This document shows, in pieces, positions 16,596 through 26,392 of a DNA stretch of 64,000 nt. Origin of the DNA: Streptomyces sp. APSN-46.1 (GTDB lineage: Bacteria; Actinomycetota; Actinomycetes; Streptomycetales; Streptomycetaceae); the NCBI RefSeq assembly GCF_022815725.1, contig NZ_JALGRF010000001.1:682001-746000 (forward strand). The letters run 5' to 3'. Each line of letters opens with the position of its first letter. Positions within the stretch are counted from its first letter, which is position 1. The notes under the pieces were generated by a model. That model made no database searches and had not been told where the DNA came from. It saw only the letters and a program-made list of their open reading frames with translations. Both the position numbers and the translations under genes were made by a program.

Positions 16596-17417
16596 TCAGC
16601 GGCGCCTGCCCCATGCGGTCAGCATGCCGGGGGGCAGCTCGGCCAGGTCCGGAGAGCTGAGGTAGGCCAGGGCCTGGTCCACCGTCTCGGCGTCCACCCG
16701 GCCCGTGGTCTCGAGCGCGCCGCGCAGGCGCTGCCATGTCTCCAGCCAGAACGCGGTGACCGCGGCGCCCGGGGTCAGGGGTGGGCAGTACAGGTCCGCC
16801 GCCACGTCCGTGAGGCCCTCCTCACGGAGGAAACGCGGGTAGGAGGGCACGGAGGCGATGTCCGTGCCGATCGTGTCGTTGAGGGCCTGCCACATCGCGT
16901 CCATGGTGCGCCGGTAGGCGGAGGAGGAGTCCAGGGCGTTCGGTACCTCCACGGCGTCGCTCACGACGAGCCAGCCTCCCGGTGCGAGCCAGTTGGCCAG
17001 GCGGGAGAGGAGGTGACGGCGTTCCGGGAGGTGCATCAGGACGAAGCGGGCGTGGACCAGGTCGAAGGTGCCCGGGTCCAGGCCGGGGTCGCGCAGGTCT
17101 GCCGTACGGGGGTGCAGGCGTGGGCCCGCGAGGGGGGCCAGGTGGCGGGTGTCCTGGTCGAGGGCGACCACCTCGTCGACGTGCGCCTCGTCCAGGAGCC
17201 AGCGGGCCACCGTCCCCGTGCCCGCGCCGACGTCCAGGCAGCGCCACCCCGGCCCGACTCCGAGCGCGCGGAGTCGGCTCCGGGTCCACGGATCGTAGGC
17301 CTGTGCGCCGTAGTCGATGCGGTCGGCCTCCAGGGGGTGGGTGGGCGTGAACAGGTCGCGCCCGTACCGGCCCGCGGCCGGGTCCTTCTCTTCTTCGCCA
17401 GCCGGACCGGTCACCAC
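16596..17417 (-). CDS. Class I SAM-dependent methyltransferase
   Basis: About 273 residues. The SAM pocket is clear: CLDVGAGTGTVARWL (motif I), VVALDQD (motif II acidic end), FDLVHARFVLMHLPE and LAPGGWLVVSD (motif III). The N-terminus GRYGRDLFTPTHPLEADRID and the C-terminal half resemble UbiE/Coq5-like small-molecule methyltransferases. The start is uncertain: GTG codons at 17417 and 17414 lie where homology seems to begin, while the open frame extends to 17627 under the next gene's start region. Convergent with the ABC permease. Confidence 0.85.
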   Translation of the reverse strand: MVTGPAGEEEKDPAAGRYGRDLFTPTHPLEADRIDYGAQAYDPWTRSRLRALGVGPGWRCLDVGAGTGTVARWLLDEAHVDEVVALDQDTRHLAPLAGPRLHPRTADLRDPGLDPGTFDLVHARFVLMHLPERRHLLSRLANWLAPGGWLVVSDAVEVPNALDSSSAYRRTMDAMWQALNDTIGTDIASVPSYPRFLREEGLTDVAADLYCPPLTPGAAVTAFWLETWQRLRGALETTGRVDAETVDQALAYLSSPDLAELPPGMLTAWGRRR

Positions 17418-17571
17418 CCGGCCCAGCCTGGCACACCGCTCCGTGTGTTCCGGGCGCCCACGCCGAAGGCCCCCGCACAGCACCCCGGTCAGCCGCCCAG
17501 CTGTCAGCCGCCCAGCTGTCAGTGGGGCGTGCGACGATGCGGAGCGTGATCGTCTCGTTGGATTCGCTGCG

Positions 17572-20500
17572 ATGGCGGCGCGGGCGCGGCGGCTGCCGCC
17601 GGCGCATCTGCCGTGGTTCTGGGACACCGTGGGCCACCGCTTGATCGGCTACGGGAGCCGGCCGGGCGGGCGGGCGTACGCGGCGGCGCGGGCGGCCGAG
17701 GCCGCGCACGGGCTGCCGGTGGATCCCGGTTACCGCCGGGCGAACGCGCTGCTGTTCGCGGCGGGCGGGGCCATGCCGGCCAAGGAGTTCGGGGCGCATC
17801 AGCGGTTCCTCGCCGAGACGCTGGAGCCGGCCGCCGCGCACGCGGCCCTCGACGCGTTCCTGACCGCGTGGGCGGGCTCGCCGGCGGACCTGCCGGCGGA
17901 TCTGGTGCGCCGGGTGCGGGCTTCCGCCAAGGCGGCCGGCCAAGGGGACGAGGAGCTCGCGCGGCTGGTCGGCGCGATCCTGTCGGTCACGCGGAAGAAG
18001 GCGGTGCCGGACGCGCTGCTGGAGGCCGCGGGCCCGGTGCTGACGGCCCATCCGCCGGCGGACGCGATCGCCGCCGGGCTGGTGGAGGTCTTCCCCGAGG
18101 GGGTAACCGACGGCGGGGCCTGGCTGCGGCTGCTGATCGGCTGCGGCGCGGCGGAGGCCATGGCGGCCGGGCGGTTGGTGCCGGAGGGCGGGCCGCACCG
18201 CTGGGTGGGGCAGTTCGTGCACATGTACCAGTACGCGGCCCAGTCGGGTGGCGGAGTCGGGCGTCAGCAGCTGCCGGGGGAATTCCTCGACCTGGTGGGC
18301 CGGTTGGGGCCGCGGCTGCGGGCTGAGGGCACCCCGGTGACGGTGCACACCACGCGGCATCACTACGAGGGCTTCGACGCGGACGTGTTGGACGCCTGTC
18401 TGGCGGCCGGGGTTGCCGTCACCGACCCCGGTCCGGAGACCCGGATGCGGTTCTGGGGTGAGCGGTCCCGGCGCGACCTGGCCGCGCTGGCCGCCGACCC
18501 GGTGTTCGGCCCGCGGCTGGAGGGCACCGTACACGCGAATCTGCTGCCGCGGTGGTCGCCGGCGCGCCGGCGCCGGGCCGGTTCCGCGGTGACGCTGCTG
18601 CCCGGCAACGAGGGCATCGCCCACGAGGTCGCCGGGCGCGTGGGCAAGCTCGTCGACACCGTCGGGGGCGGCGGCATGGCTGGGGCCGAGGAAGCCGTTG
18701 CCGAGCTGGAGACCCTGCTGGACCGGCCGACGGTGGCGGCGCTCGGCGGGATCGCCGACGCCCTCGCCGAGGCGGGAGCGGCGGGCGCGCTGCGGCGCTC
18801 GCTGGCGGCCGGTCTGCCGGAGGAACTGGCCTGGCCGGCCTTGGAGTCGGTGTACGCGCAGTTCGCGGCGGGCGCTGATCCCGAGGAGGTGGCGGACGGG
18901 GCGCTGCCGGGCGTGGCGGGGGTGACCGCCAGCTGGCCGGTGCTGACGGTGTTCGGGCGGGACCGGGCGGTCGCCGTCGCCCCGGACGGGGTGCGGGGCT
19001 CCTGCCGGCTCGCGGTGCCGGACGGGGCGACCATGTTCGCGGTCCACTACGTGAGCGGCTCCTTCCTGGTGAGCTGGACCCTCACCCCGAACCCGTACTA
19101 CTGCGACACCGCCGTCTGGGCCGATCGTCCCGAGGAGACGTTCACGCCGGACGAGGTGGGCGGTCTGGTGCCCTTCGGCGGCAGCCTGGACGGGGCGTAC
19201 GGGTTCCAGTTCGAGACCGCCGACGGGGGCGGGCGGCACGGCGGGCGGCGGGTGCTGCGGCCGGGTGGCCGGGAGGGCATCGACCAGGACGAGCTGCAGC
19301 TCGGGGACGGGTCGCGGATCTGGACCAACGCCGTCTACGGAAGGCGGCCGTGGGAGGTGGTGGACCCGGTCACCGGGGAGCCGCGGGGCGCGGTGGCGCT
19401 GCCCGACTTCCCGGGCCGCGCCGCGCGCACCGATCCGGGCGTGGAGCCGTCCGAGGCCGGCATGACCCTGGCCGTGGAGGCGCTGCAGCTGGCGCCGCTG
19501 CCCGCCGGTCTGGACGGATCCCCGCTGGGCAGCCGGGACGGGCTGGTCGGGACCCGGGTGCTGTTCCGCACCCGGCACCGCGATCACGCGCCCGACCACT
19601 TCCTGGTGGAGAGCGTGGACGGGCGTACGGCCCGGTTCGACATCGACCGGCCGGGGCAGGAGCCGTGGGGCCTGTGGGCGCCGCCGGAGGGAGCGGTGGA
19701 GGACGTGGTGGAGGACGTGGTCCTCGCCGAGGCACAGACCCGTACGGGCGTGCGCGCGTACGCCGCGGACGGCGTCCTGCTGTGGGAGCTGGACGGGCAC
19801 CGCTCGCCCCGGCATCCGCGGGTGGCGCCGGTCCGGCAGGTCACCGCGTCGGGGGGTGTGGCACTGCCGCCGGCCTTCTGGTACCTGCTGCGGACCCGGG
19901 ACGCCGGCGGGTCGCGCGCGCTGCGGGCCGTGGGGCCGGAGACCGCGGACGCGTTGCTGGCTGCCGCGTCGGTCGGTGCGCGGGCGCTGCGGGCCGCCGT
20001 GGCCCGGGAGTTGCCGGAGGTCACCGACGCGGTGCTCATCGAGGCGGTCGTGGCGGTGGCCGCGCGGGCCGCCCGGGTGGAGGAGCGCAGGCTCGCGCTG
20101 CACCGGCGGGTCACGCTGCTCGGCGAGGCGCCGCCGGTCCTGCCGCGCCGGTCCGCGCCGGACACGGAGCTGATGCCCGCGCTGTTCGGGCTGGTGTCGG
20201 ACGGGGAGCGGGACCCGTGGCGGCGCGGCCCGGACGTGGCCCTGCCGGCGACGCTGAACGCGCTGGCCGCCGACGGCGCCTGCCTGGCGGGGACCGTCGT
20301 GGAGGAGGTGCGGCGGCTGGCGCCGCCGGCCCCGCCGGGTGACTGGTCGCAGCTGGTGGGCGCGATCGACGCCGCGGCCTGGCGGGCGGCGGTGGCGCCG
20401 ACCCCGGAGACGGAGCGGGCCGCTCTGCTGGCGCTGCTGGACACCTGGGCCGACCAGCCGTTCGCCCGCGCGGGCGGCCGGTGGTGGGTGGGCCGCGCGT

Positions 20501-22152
20501 CCGCCGACCTGCTGGACGGACTGCGTGGGGGCGGGGTCGCGGTGGCGTCCGCCGCGGTGCGGGCCGGGGGGTCGGAGTGCTGGTTCGTGGCGGCCGCCGC
20601 CGAGGACGCGGACGGCGACCCGGTGGTGGCGGCGGTTCCGCGGGCGCGGCCCGTACGGGTGGAGCGGGACGACGCCGCCCGGCTGCGGGCACTGGTGGCG
20701 GCGATCGAGGCGCGCGGGCCGGTCCCGGTGCCGGAGTCGGCGGCGGCGCGCTTCGCCGAACTGACGGGCGTACGGCGGGCGGTGGCCCGGCTGGTCGTGG
20801 CCGGTCTGGCCGGCCGGTCCGACCGCGAGGGGGACCGCGCCCTGGTGCGCAAGGCCCCGTACAGGGCCACACCGATGACGGCCGAGTCGTACGACGGGCT
20901 GCGGGCGCGGCTGGGGGGCGCGGGCCGGCGGGCCGTCCTGGCGGCGGCGCTGCCCGAGGACCCGACCGAGCTGTGGCGGCCCGGCGGGGTCGAGGCGGCC
21001 GTGGAGCGGATGGCCGGGGTGTGGCGGGAGCGCCTCGGGGTGCGGTCCGCCGTGTACGACGAGGCGGCCGACACGTTGGAAGCCGATCTGGGGCTCTGCG
21101 AGGTGTGGGCGCGGCGGCTCGCGGGCGGGTACGAGGCCGCTGCGGACGCGACGGTGCCGGCGGCCGGCTGGGAGCTGGCGGCCACCCCGTACGGTACGGG
21201 GGTGGAGGTCCGGGCCGTGACGCCGGCCGGGCCCGAGCTTCCGTACGGCACCCCGGTGGGGCTGTCCTGCCGGGAGATGGCGAGCGCGCTGGTGTGGGCG
21301 TGGACGGACCGGCCCGTCGGCGACCCGGCGGTGGTCGGCGCGATGGACGTGTACGAGCGGTTGAGCGCCGAGCTGGAGCGCCCGGAACTGCTGCTGGCGC
21401 TGTCCGGTGGGCGGGTCGAGGACAGCCCGGAGGGGCTCGCGGAGCGGTTCGGGCGGCCCGAGCGGCTGCCGGTGGCGGAGGACCACCGCAAGGAGGAGGG
21501 GCCGCTCGCGGTGACCGCGTACGACTGTGGGCCGCTGGTGGTCTGCGCGCCCGGCGGTGAGTCCTTCCTCCGGCCCGCGGCGGTGGCCGACCCGCAGGTG
21601 TGGCGGCGGGTCGGGGAGGTCACCGGGCTGGCCGGGGCGCTGGAGCGGGTGGCGCCGCTGCTGGTGGGCGGCGGGCTGGAGCGGATGATGCGGCGGGCCC
21701 GTTCGGGGGCGGTGCCGGTGGGGGCGTACGAGGCGGATCCGCGGCAGTCCTGCCCGGAGCTGGTCGCGCGGGCGGCGACGGAGCTCGGGGTCGGCGCGGA
21801 CGCGGCGGCGCTGTACCTCCAGGTGGCGACGCTGGCCGCGCCGACCGACCGGAACGTGCGGCGGTGGAACGGCTGGTCGACGAAGCGGCACGCGGAGGTC
21901 CGGGCGGAACTCCTGGGCACGGGCGCGGTGGTGGAGGCCAAGCGGGCGCGGGCGGGGCGGACCGTGTTCCTGCCCGGGGAGTGGACCGAGCTGAAGGCGC
22001 CGCACCTGCCGTTGGAAACCGTGAAGCTGGCGACGTACCTGGTGCGCCCGCTGTGGGGCAACAGGATCGATTCCCCGTTCGGGCGGGTCCTGCCGACGGC
22101 GCCGCTGCACGAGATGTTCGCGGCGGCGTGGGAGCGGGGGGTGCGGCGGTAG
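17572..22152 (+). CDS. Very large soluble protein of unknown function (1526 residues)
   Basis: A single frame of 1526 residues from the ATG at 17572 (LPPAHLPWFWDTVGHRLIG). No family is recognised with confidence. The first 450 residues look helical and repeat-like (PAKEFGAHQRFLAETLEP, MYQYAAQSGGGVGRQQLPGEFLDLVG). A central section of short strands and turns (VHYVSGSFLVSWTLTPNPYYCD, LLWELDGHRSPRHPRV) recalls propeller or sandwich folds. The last 130 residues (RNVRRWNGWSTKRHAEVRAELL, then LPLETVKLATYLVRP) resemble the C-termini of large actinobacterial proteins found beside MoxR/VWA genes, but no such partners are here. No signal peptide or membrane span is seen. Confidence 0.8.
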   Translation: MAARARRLPPAHLPWFWDTVGHRLIGYGSRPGGRAYAAARAAEAAHGLPVDPGYRRANALLFAAGGAMPAKEFGAHQRFLAETLEPAAAHAALDAFLTAWAGSPADLPADLVRRVRASAKAAGQGDEELARLVGAILSVTRKKAVPDALLEAAGPVLTAHPPADAIAAGLVEVFPEGVTDGGAWLRLLIGCGAAEAMAAGRLVPEGGPHRWVGQFVHMYQYAAQSGGGVGRQQLPGEFLDLVGRLGPRLRAEGTPVTVHTTRHHYEGFDADVLDACLAAGVAVTDPGPETRMRFWGERSRRDLAALAADPVFGPRLEGTVHANLLPRWSPARRRRAGSAVTLLPGNEGIAHEVAGRVGKLVDTVGGGGMAGAEEAVAELETLLDRPTVAALGGIADALAEAGAAGALRRSLAAGLPEELAWPALESVYAQFAAGADPEEVADGALPGVAGVTASWPVLTVFGRDRAVAVAPDGVRGSCRLAVPDGATMFAVHYVSGSFLVSWTLTPNPYYCDTAVWADRPEETFTPDEVGGLVPFGGSLDGAYGFQFETADGGGRHGGRRVLRPGGREGIDQDELQLGDGSRIWTNAVYGRRPWEVVDPVTGEPRGAVALPDFPGRAARTDPGVEPSEAGMTLAVEALQLAPLPAGLDGSPLGSRDGLVGTRVLFRTRHRDHAPDHFLVESVDGRTARFDIDRPGQEPWGLWAPPEGAVEDVVEDVVLAEAQTRTGVRAYAADGVLLWELDGHRSPRHPRVAPVRQVTASGGVALPPAFWYLLRTRDAGGSRALRAVGPETADALLAAASVGARALRAAVARELPEVTDAVLIEAVVAVAARAARVEERRLALHRRVTLLGEAPPVLPRRSAPDTELMPALFGLVSDGERDPWRRGPDVALPATLNALAADGACLAGTVVEEVRRLAPPAPPGDWSQLVGAIDAAAWRAAVAPTPETERAALLALLDTWADQPFARAGGRWWVGRASADLLDGLRGGGVAVASAAVRAGGSECWFVAAAAEDADGDPVVAAVPRARPVRVERDDAARLRALVAAIEARGPVPVPESAAARFAELTGVRRAVARLVVAGLAGRSDREGDRALVRKAPYRATPMTAESYDGLRARLGGAGRRAVLAAALPEDPTELWRPGGVEAAVERMAGVWRERLGVRSAVYDEAADTLEADLGLCEVWARRLAGGYEAAADATVPAAGWELAATPYGTGVEVRAVTPAGPELPYGTPVGLSCREMASALVWAWTDRPVGDPAVVGAMDVYERLSAELERPELLLALSGGRVEDSPEGLAERFGRPERLPVAEDHRKEEGPLAVTAYDCGPLVVCAPGGESFLRPAAVADPQVWRRVGEVTGLAGALERVAPLLVGGGLERMMRRARSGAVPVGAYEADPRQSCPELVARAATELGVGADAAALYLQVATLAAPTDRNVRRWNGWSTKRHAEVRAELLGTGAVVEAKRARAGRTVFLPGEWTELKAPHLPLETVKLATYLVRPLWGNRIDSPFGRVLPTAPLHEMFAAAWERGVRR

Positions 22153-22336
22153 CGGCGGTAGCGGCTGACGGTAAGGCTGGGGATGCCGGCTGAGGGGCGA
22201 GGCGGGGGCCACCACTCCGCTACCCCCGCGCAGGCCCCCTCACTCCGCTGCCCTGCGGCACTCCACGTGCCGGGCGCGGGTCGCCGCGGCCGGGGGCGGC
22301 GGCAGAGCGGGCTGCCGCCTCAGCCGGCGCGCCGCG

Positions 22337-22843
22337 TCAGAAAGCGTTCTTCGACGCGCTGACGACGACACATTCCTTGTACTCGCTGCCGTCGCCCTTG
22401 CCGGTGTACGGCGTCGTCGCCTCCGCCTGCTGGGACGCGCCCGCCTTGACCGTGAGACCAGTGACGTTGGCCAGGGCGGAGCCCGCGCTCGATCCGGCGC
22501 CCCCGCGGAACTTCACGCTGATTTTGTAGGTGTAGTCGAGTGAGCCGCTGTTGGTGACGGTGAGCCTGGCGACCAGATTCTTGCCCGCGTCGTCCAGCCT
22601 GCACTTGTCGATCTTGATGTCGCGCTCGGCCTTGTTGCCGCTGCTGGAGCCGCCGGGGACGGAGGCGCCGCCTGAACTACCGCCGGTGCTCGCGTCGCTG
22701 CCACCGGTACTGCCCCCACTGGAGCTCGAACCGGAGCTGTGGCTGCTGCCGCCGCAGCTGCCTCCGTGAGAGCCGCGGGCGCCGGTGAGTGCGACAACCG
22801 CGACCCCGAAGACGGCGATCGCGCGGACATGGCGAAGCTTCAC
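22337..22843 (-). CDS. Secreted Ser/Gly-linker protein with FxLYD-like domain
   Basis: 168 residues. A signal peptide (RHVRAIAVFGVAVVALTGA) leads into a linker of about 50 residues almost entirely Ser and Gly, then a compact beta domain from ERDIKIDKCRLDD through NLVARLTVTNSGSLDYTYKISVKF to YKECVVVSASKNAF. The strand pattern and the 'VTNSGS.DYTYKI' core fit FxLYD/DUF-type wall-associated sandwiches, and two cysteines could form a disulfide. No lipobox is seen. The GTG at 22843 with upstream GGGGG is chosen over the ATG at 22897. The lipoprotein at 47811 has a related domain plan. Confidence 0.75.
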   Translation of the reverse strand: MKLRHVRAIAVFGVAVVALTGARGSHGGSCGGSSHSSGSSSSGGSTGGSDASTGGSSGGASVPGGSSSGNKAERDIKIDKCRLDDAGKNLVARLTVTNSGSLDYTYKISVKFRGGAGSSAGSALANVTGLTVKAGASQQAEATTPYTGKGDGSEYKECVVVSASKNAF

Positions 22844-22961
22844 TTTCAACCCCCGTTGAAGTGTTGATGAACAAAGGAGGCCCACCTTGACGGGCACACG
22901 TCACCCTAACAGCGGATGAGGAACCCTCGATTCACGGGGCGCGGGGGTCAGCGTTCGGCGT

Positions 22962-23576
22962 TCACCCCGGAGGCGTGGGCGTGATCCGGCGGGTGGCGGA
23001 GCGCAGCGCGAAGGCCATCACCACTTCGAACACGCCGAGCAGGACGAGCCACAGTCCCAGCAGCCGCGTCAGGGCGACCGCGGAGTCCACCGGGAAGGAG
23101 AGCACGACGATTCCGGCGACGGCGCCGAGGGCGCCCAGGCCGAAGAGCAGGCCGCGGTGCACGAGCGCGCGGTCCGCGATCGCGACGTACGCCGTGAGCA
23201 CTCCGGTCAGCAACCAGAACACCCCGACGATCAGGGACAGTGCGCCGATCGTCTGCATCGGATGCCGCAGCACCAGGACGCCCGCCAGGAACGCCAGCAT
23301 GGCGATCAGGACGCCCGCCAGTCTGCTGCCGCCCCCGTCGCTGCTGTGCGAGAAGGCCGTGACGAAACGGAAGGCACCGGCGACCAGGAGCTGCAAACCG
23401 ATGATCACGGCCAGGATGTGCAGCGTTTCGTCGGGCCAGACGAGCACCAGGATGCCTGGGATCAGGGTCGCGAGGGCGAAGCCGAGTGCCCAGTGCCACG
23501 AGCCTCCGAGTTGCTTGAGGACGTCCTCGGGGTCGCTCTGCGTGCGCTGCGGTGCCGCGTCGGGGGGTACGGTCAT
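22962..23576 (-). CDS. HdeD family membrane protein (DUF308)
   Basis: 204 residues with six hydrophobic spans. HWALGFALATLIPGILVLVWPDETL is the typical opening of HdeD-like proteins, in which two three-helix repeats each carry a W/F-P-D/x-E-T/S-L turn. In enteric bacteria HdeD helps survival of acid stress; in actinomycetes the role is not defined. The ATG at 23576 follows GGGAGG; a GTG at 23579 is an alternative. It ends near the secreted FxLYD gene and is divergent from nothing close by. Confidence 0.87.
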   Translation of the reverse strand: MTVPPDAAPQRTQSDPEDVLKQLGGSWHWALGFALATLIPGILVLVWPDETLHILAVIIGLQLLVAGAFRFVTAFSHSSDGGGSRLAGVLIAMLAFLAGVLVLRHPMQTIGALSLIVGVFWLLTGVLTAYVAIADRALVHRGLLFGLGALGAVAGIVVLSFPVDSAVALTRLLGLWLVLLGVFEVVMAFALRSATRRITPTPPG

Positions 23577-23765
23577 CACGCCTCCCGGGCTAGCCGAACG
23601 GCTCGTAGGGGAACCTCGAACCGCCGGACGTACCTTTCCCGCCCATTTTAGGCCGTTGTGGTATGGCTCGCCGCTCCGGCGGGTCCTCTTCGGATCCTGG
23701 TCGGCCGTCCACCGGGAGGGGACGGACGGCCGGCCGCGCGGGCGGGCGGGCGGGCGCTGGAGTGG

Positions 23766-25298
23766 TCAGACGATGCCTTCGGCGATCTCCGCCTGCTCAC
23801 GGGCGTTTCCGTAGGCCGACGGGGTGCCGTAGGAGCGCCGGGCGACGGACCACCACACGCTGGCGAGGACCAGCACCACGGCCAGGGCGATCACCGCGTA
23901 GTTCATCGAGTCGATGGTGACCGGGGACTTCTGCGGCAGGCAGAACAGGACGGTGACGACCGCCACCCAGACGACGGCGGTCCAGCCGATCGGCTTGCTC
24001 CAGCGGCCCAGGCTCCACGGGCCGGGCTCGAACCGGTTGCCGGCGCGGAGCCGCAGGTAGATCGGGATGGCGTAGGCCGGGGTGATACCGATGACGTTGA
24101 TGGCGGTCACGGCCCCGTAGGCGGTGGCGGAGTAGAGCGACGGCAGCGCGAGCACACCCGCGACGATGACCGAGAGCCATACCGCCGGGACCGGCGTCTG
24201 GGTGCGGCCGCTGACCTTGCGCCACAGGGCGGAGCCGGGGAGCGCGTTGTCACGGCTGAACGCGAAGACCATCCGGCTCGCGGCGGCCACCTCGGCATTG
24301 CCGCAGAAAAGCTGCGCGACGATGACGACGAGGAGCAGCGCGGTGGCGCCGCCGGAGCCCAGGGCATCGAGGAAGATCTGGGCGGGCGGGACACCGGTGG
24401 CGCTGCCCTGGACGGCCGCGTAGTCCTGGATCGCGAAGGTGAGCCCCGCGAGCAGGGCGAATCCGGCGATCCAGGAGACCCAGATGGCCCGGACGATTCC
24501 CCTGGCGGCGGAGACGGAGGCGTTCGAGGTCTCCTCCGAGAGGTGCGCGGAGGCGTCGTACCCGGAGAAGGTGTACTGGGCGAGCAGCAGACCGACCGCC
24601 GCCACGTAGAACGGGTTGGCCCAGCCCGAGTCGTTGACGAACTCGATGAAGACGAACGAGGGCGACTGGTGGTGGTCGGGGACGAGGGCCAGGGTGCCGA
24701 CAATCACGGCGACACCGCCCAGGTGCCACCAGACGCTGACGGAGTTGAGCACGCTGACGAGGCGGACGCCGAAGAGGTTGAGGACGGCGTGCAGCAGCAG
24801 GATGCACAGGAAGATCAGGAACGTCGATCCGGAGGTGGGCACGAAGCCGAACTGGAGGTTGAGGAAGGCGCCGGTGAACAGGGCGGCGCCGTAGTCGATT
24901 CCGGCGATGGCGCCGAGCAGGCCGAGCAGGTTCAGCCAGCCCGTGTACCAGCCCCAGCGGCGTCCGCCGAGCCGGTCGGCCATGTAGTAGAGCGCCCCCG
25001 AGGTCGGATAGGCGCTGGTCACCTCGGCCAGGGCGAGCCCCACGCAGAGCACGAAGATGCCGACGCCGACCCAGCCCCACAGCATCACGGCCGGGCCACC
25101 GGTGCCCAGGCCGAAGCCGTAGAGGGTCATGCATCCGGAGAGGACGGATATGACCGAGAAGCTGATGGCGAAGTTGCCGAAGCCGCCCATCCGGCGTGCG
25201 AGGACGGGCTGGTAGCCGAGTTCCCTGAGCCGTTCCTCCTCGTCCTGCCGGCGTGGGGCATTGCGGCCCTGGCGAGCTGCCCATGCGGTTCGGGACAT
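23766..25298 (-). CDS. APC-superfamily amino acid/polyamine permease
   Basis: 510 residues with 12 predicted spans. The N-terminal GFGNFAISFSVISVLSG and GWVGVGIFVLCVGLALAEVTSAYPTSGALYY is the APC signature, with the E-x-x-S-A-Y-P-x-x-G core of the ACT/GABA-permease group. FSGYDASAHLSEETSNAS in the middle is the conserved segment near span 8. Such carriers take up amino acids, GABA, choline or polyamines with protons. The ATG at 25298 follows GGAGG; the frame stays open far upstream into the next gene but without homology. Spaced 113 bases from the unknown gene upstream on the same strand. Confidence 0.9.
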   Translation of the reverse strand: MSRTAWAARQGRNAPRRQDEEERLRELGYQPVLARRMGGFGNFAISFSVISVLSGCMTLYGFGLGTGGPAVMLWGWVGVGIFVLCVGLALAEVTSAYPTSGALYYMADRLGGRRWGWYTGWLNLLGLLGAIAGIDYGAALFTGAFLNLQFGFVPTSGSTFLIFLCILLLHAVLNLFGVRLVSVLNSVSVWWHLGGVAVIVGTLALVPDHHQSPSFVFIEFVNDSGWANPFYVAAVGLLLAQYTFSGYDASAHLSEETSNASVSAARGIVRAIWVSWIAGFALLAGLTFAIQDYAAVQGSATGVPPAQIFLDALGSGGATALLLVVIVAQLFCGNAEVAAASRMVFAFSRDNALPGSALWRKVSGRTQTPVPAVWLSVIVAGVLALPSLYSATAYGAVTAINVIGITPAYAIPIYLRLRAGNRFEPGPWSLGRWSKPIGWTAVVWVAVVTVLFCLPQKSPVTIDSMNYAVIALAVVLVLASVWWSVARRSYGTPSAYGNAREQAEIAEGIV

Positions 25299-25411
25299 GG
25301 CGGTACCTCCGGGTGGGTGGTGGAGCGGGGGGACGGCGGAGCGGGGGACGGTGGAGCGGGGGTGAGGGGGCGGATGGCGCGAGGGAGCGGCTGCTGCCGC
25401 GGCGCGGAAGG

Positions 25412-26392
25412 TCAGTTCCGGCCGGCCAGGCTGCGGGACCTGGCCTGTAGGAACACCTCCTCCGCCAGTGCCGGGTCGGCCGGGGCGCGGGTCCGGTAGG
25501 CCCACGGCAGGGTGGTCCAGTACCGGCCGATCGCGTCGAAGACCCGGGCCGCCTCGTCGAATTGGAGGGCTGCCCACAGGGCATGGGCGAGGTGGTTCAG
25601 ATCGAGCGGGGAGGAGTACTGCGGGTCGGCGAAGCGGAACCAGGCGTCCAGGGCGTTCGTGGCGTCGCGGATGGCGTCCTGGGTGACCCAGTGCAGATCG
25701 AGGGCCCTCTCCTGGCCGCGTTCGCGACGGTAGCCTTCGACCCGTACGTAGAGCGGCAGGACGTGGGCGGCCGACCCGGGCGGGGCGGAACCGGCGGCCC
25801 AGTGCACGAAGTTGGCGGCCTGGGAGAGCGGTCCGGGCGTGCCGGCGTACACGAACTGGAGCATCCGGTGGTACGCCTCGCGGTTGTGCGGGTCGCGCTT
25901 GTCTGCTTCGGCGAGGATGCCCCAGGGCCCGGGGGGCAGCATCGGGCCGGGCGGCGGAAGCCGGTGCTCGTCCATCTGACGGTGTTCGTCGAGGAGGGCG
26001 AGGGCGAGCAGGCAGACCCAGGGCACGGGGTCGGCGGGGCTGATGCCGGCGGTTTCCCGGCAGGCCTCCCAGGCCTCCTGCCACAGCTCACGGGTGCGGG
26101 GATGTCCGGCGCGGTGGGCGCGGACGGCCCGTTCGACGGTGACACGGGTGTGCATCACGGTCGCGGCGACACTGTGCGGTTCCTCGGTCCGCCACGCCTG
26201 GACCACGTCGGATCCGGCGGCGACCGCGGCGAGAACCTGGGTGCGCTGGGTCCACAACCCCCAGCTGTCCGTTTGTTCGAGCAAGTGCGCCATCGACACC
26301 CAGCGGCCGGTGCGCAGGTCCTGGACGGCGGCACGCAGCTCGTTGTCGTGGCCGGCGGGGTGGTAGACGGGACGGAAGTCGCTGCCCGCCAT
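25412..26392 (-). CDS. Conserved helical-repeat protein, unknown function
   Basis: About 326 residues, starting near AGSDFRPVYHPAGHDNELR. The chain is helical with TPR-like periodicity (LWQEAWEACRETAGISPADPVPWVCLLALALLD, NREAYHRMLQFVYAGTPG, DLNHLAHALWAALQFDEAARVFDAIG). Similar proteins are common in Streptomyces but have no assigned role; a tetratricopeptide-type scaffold is likely. The ATG at 26392 is chosen because recognisable sequence starts there; the frame is open to 26671. It ends 113 bases before the amino acid permease on the same strand, so they may share a transcript. Confidence 0.7.
   Translation of the reverse strand: MAGSDFRPVYHPAGHDNELRAAVQDLRTGRWVSMAHLLEQTDSWGLWTQRTQVLAAVAAGSDVVQAWRTEEPHSVAATVMHTRVTVERAVRAHRAGHPRTRELWQEAWEACRETAGISPADPVPWVCLLALALLDEHRQMDEHRLPPPGPMLPPGPWGILAEADKRDPHNREAYHRMLQFVYAGTPGPLSQAANFVHWAAGSAPPGSAAHVLPLYVRVEGYRRERGQERALDLHWVTQDAIRDATNALDAWFRFADPQYSSPLDLNHLAHALWAALQFDEAARVFDAIGRYWTTLPWAYRTRAPADPALAEEVFLQARSRSLAGRN

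Noticed and set aside
13867..16737. 956-codon minus-strand frame opposite the ABC permease
   Set aside because: Gly/His/Asp-rich shadow; the plus-strand FtsX protein has clear motifs and membrane spans.
16822..22215. 1797-codon minus-strand open frame opposite the large unknown gene
   Set aside because: Its composition (Pro, Arg, His-rich) is the usual antisense shadow of a GC-rich gene with strong third-base bias; no start site or homology.
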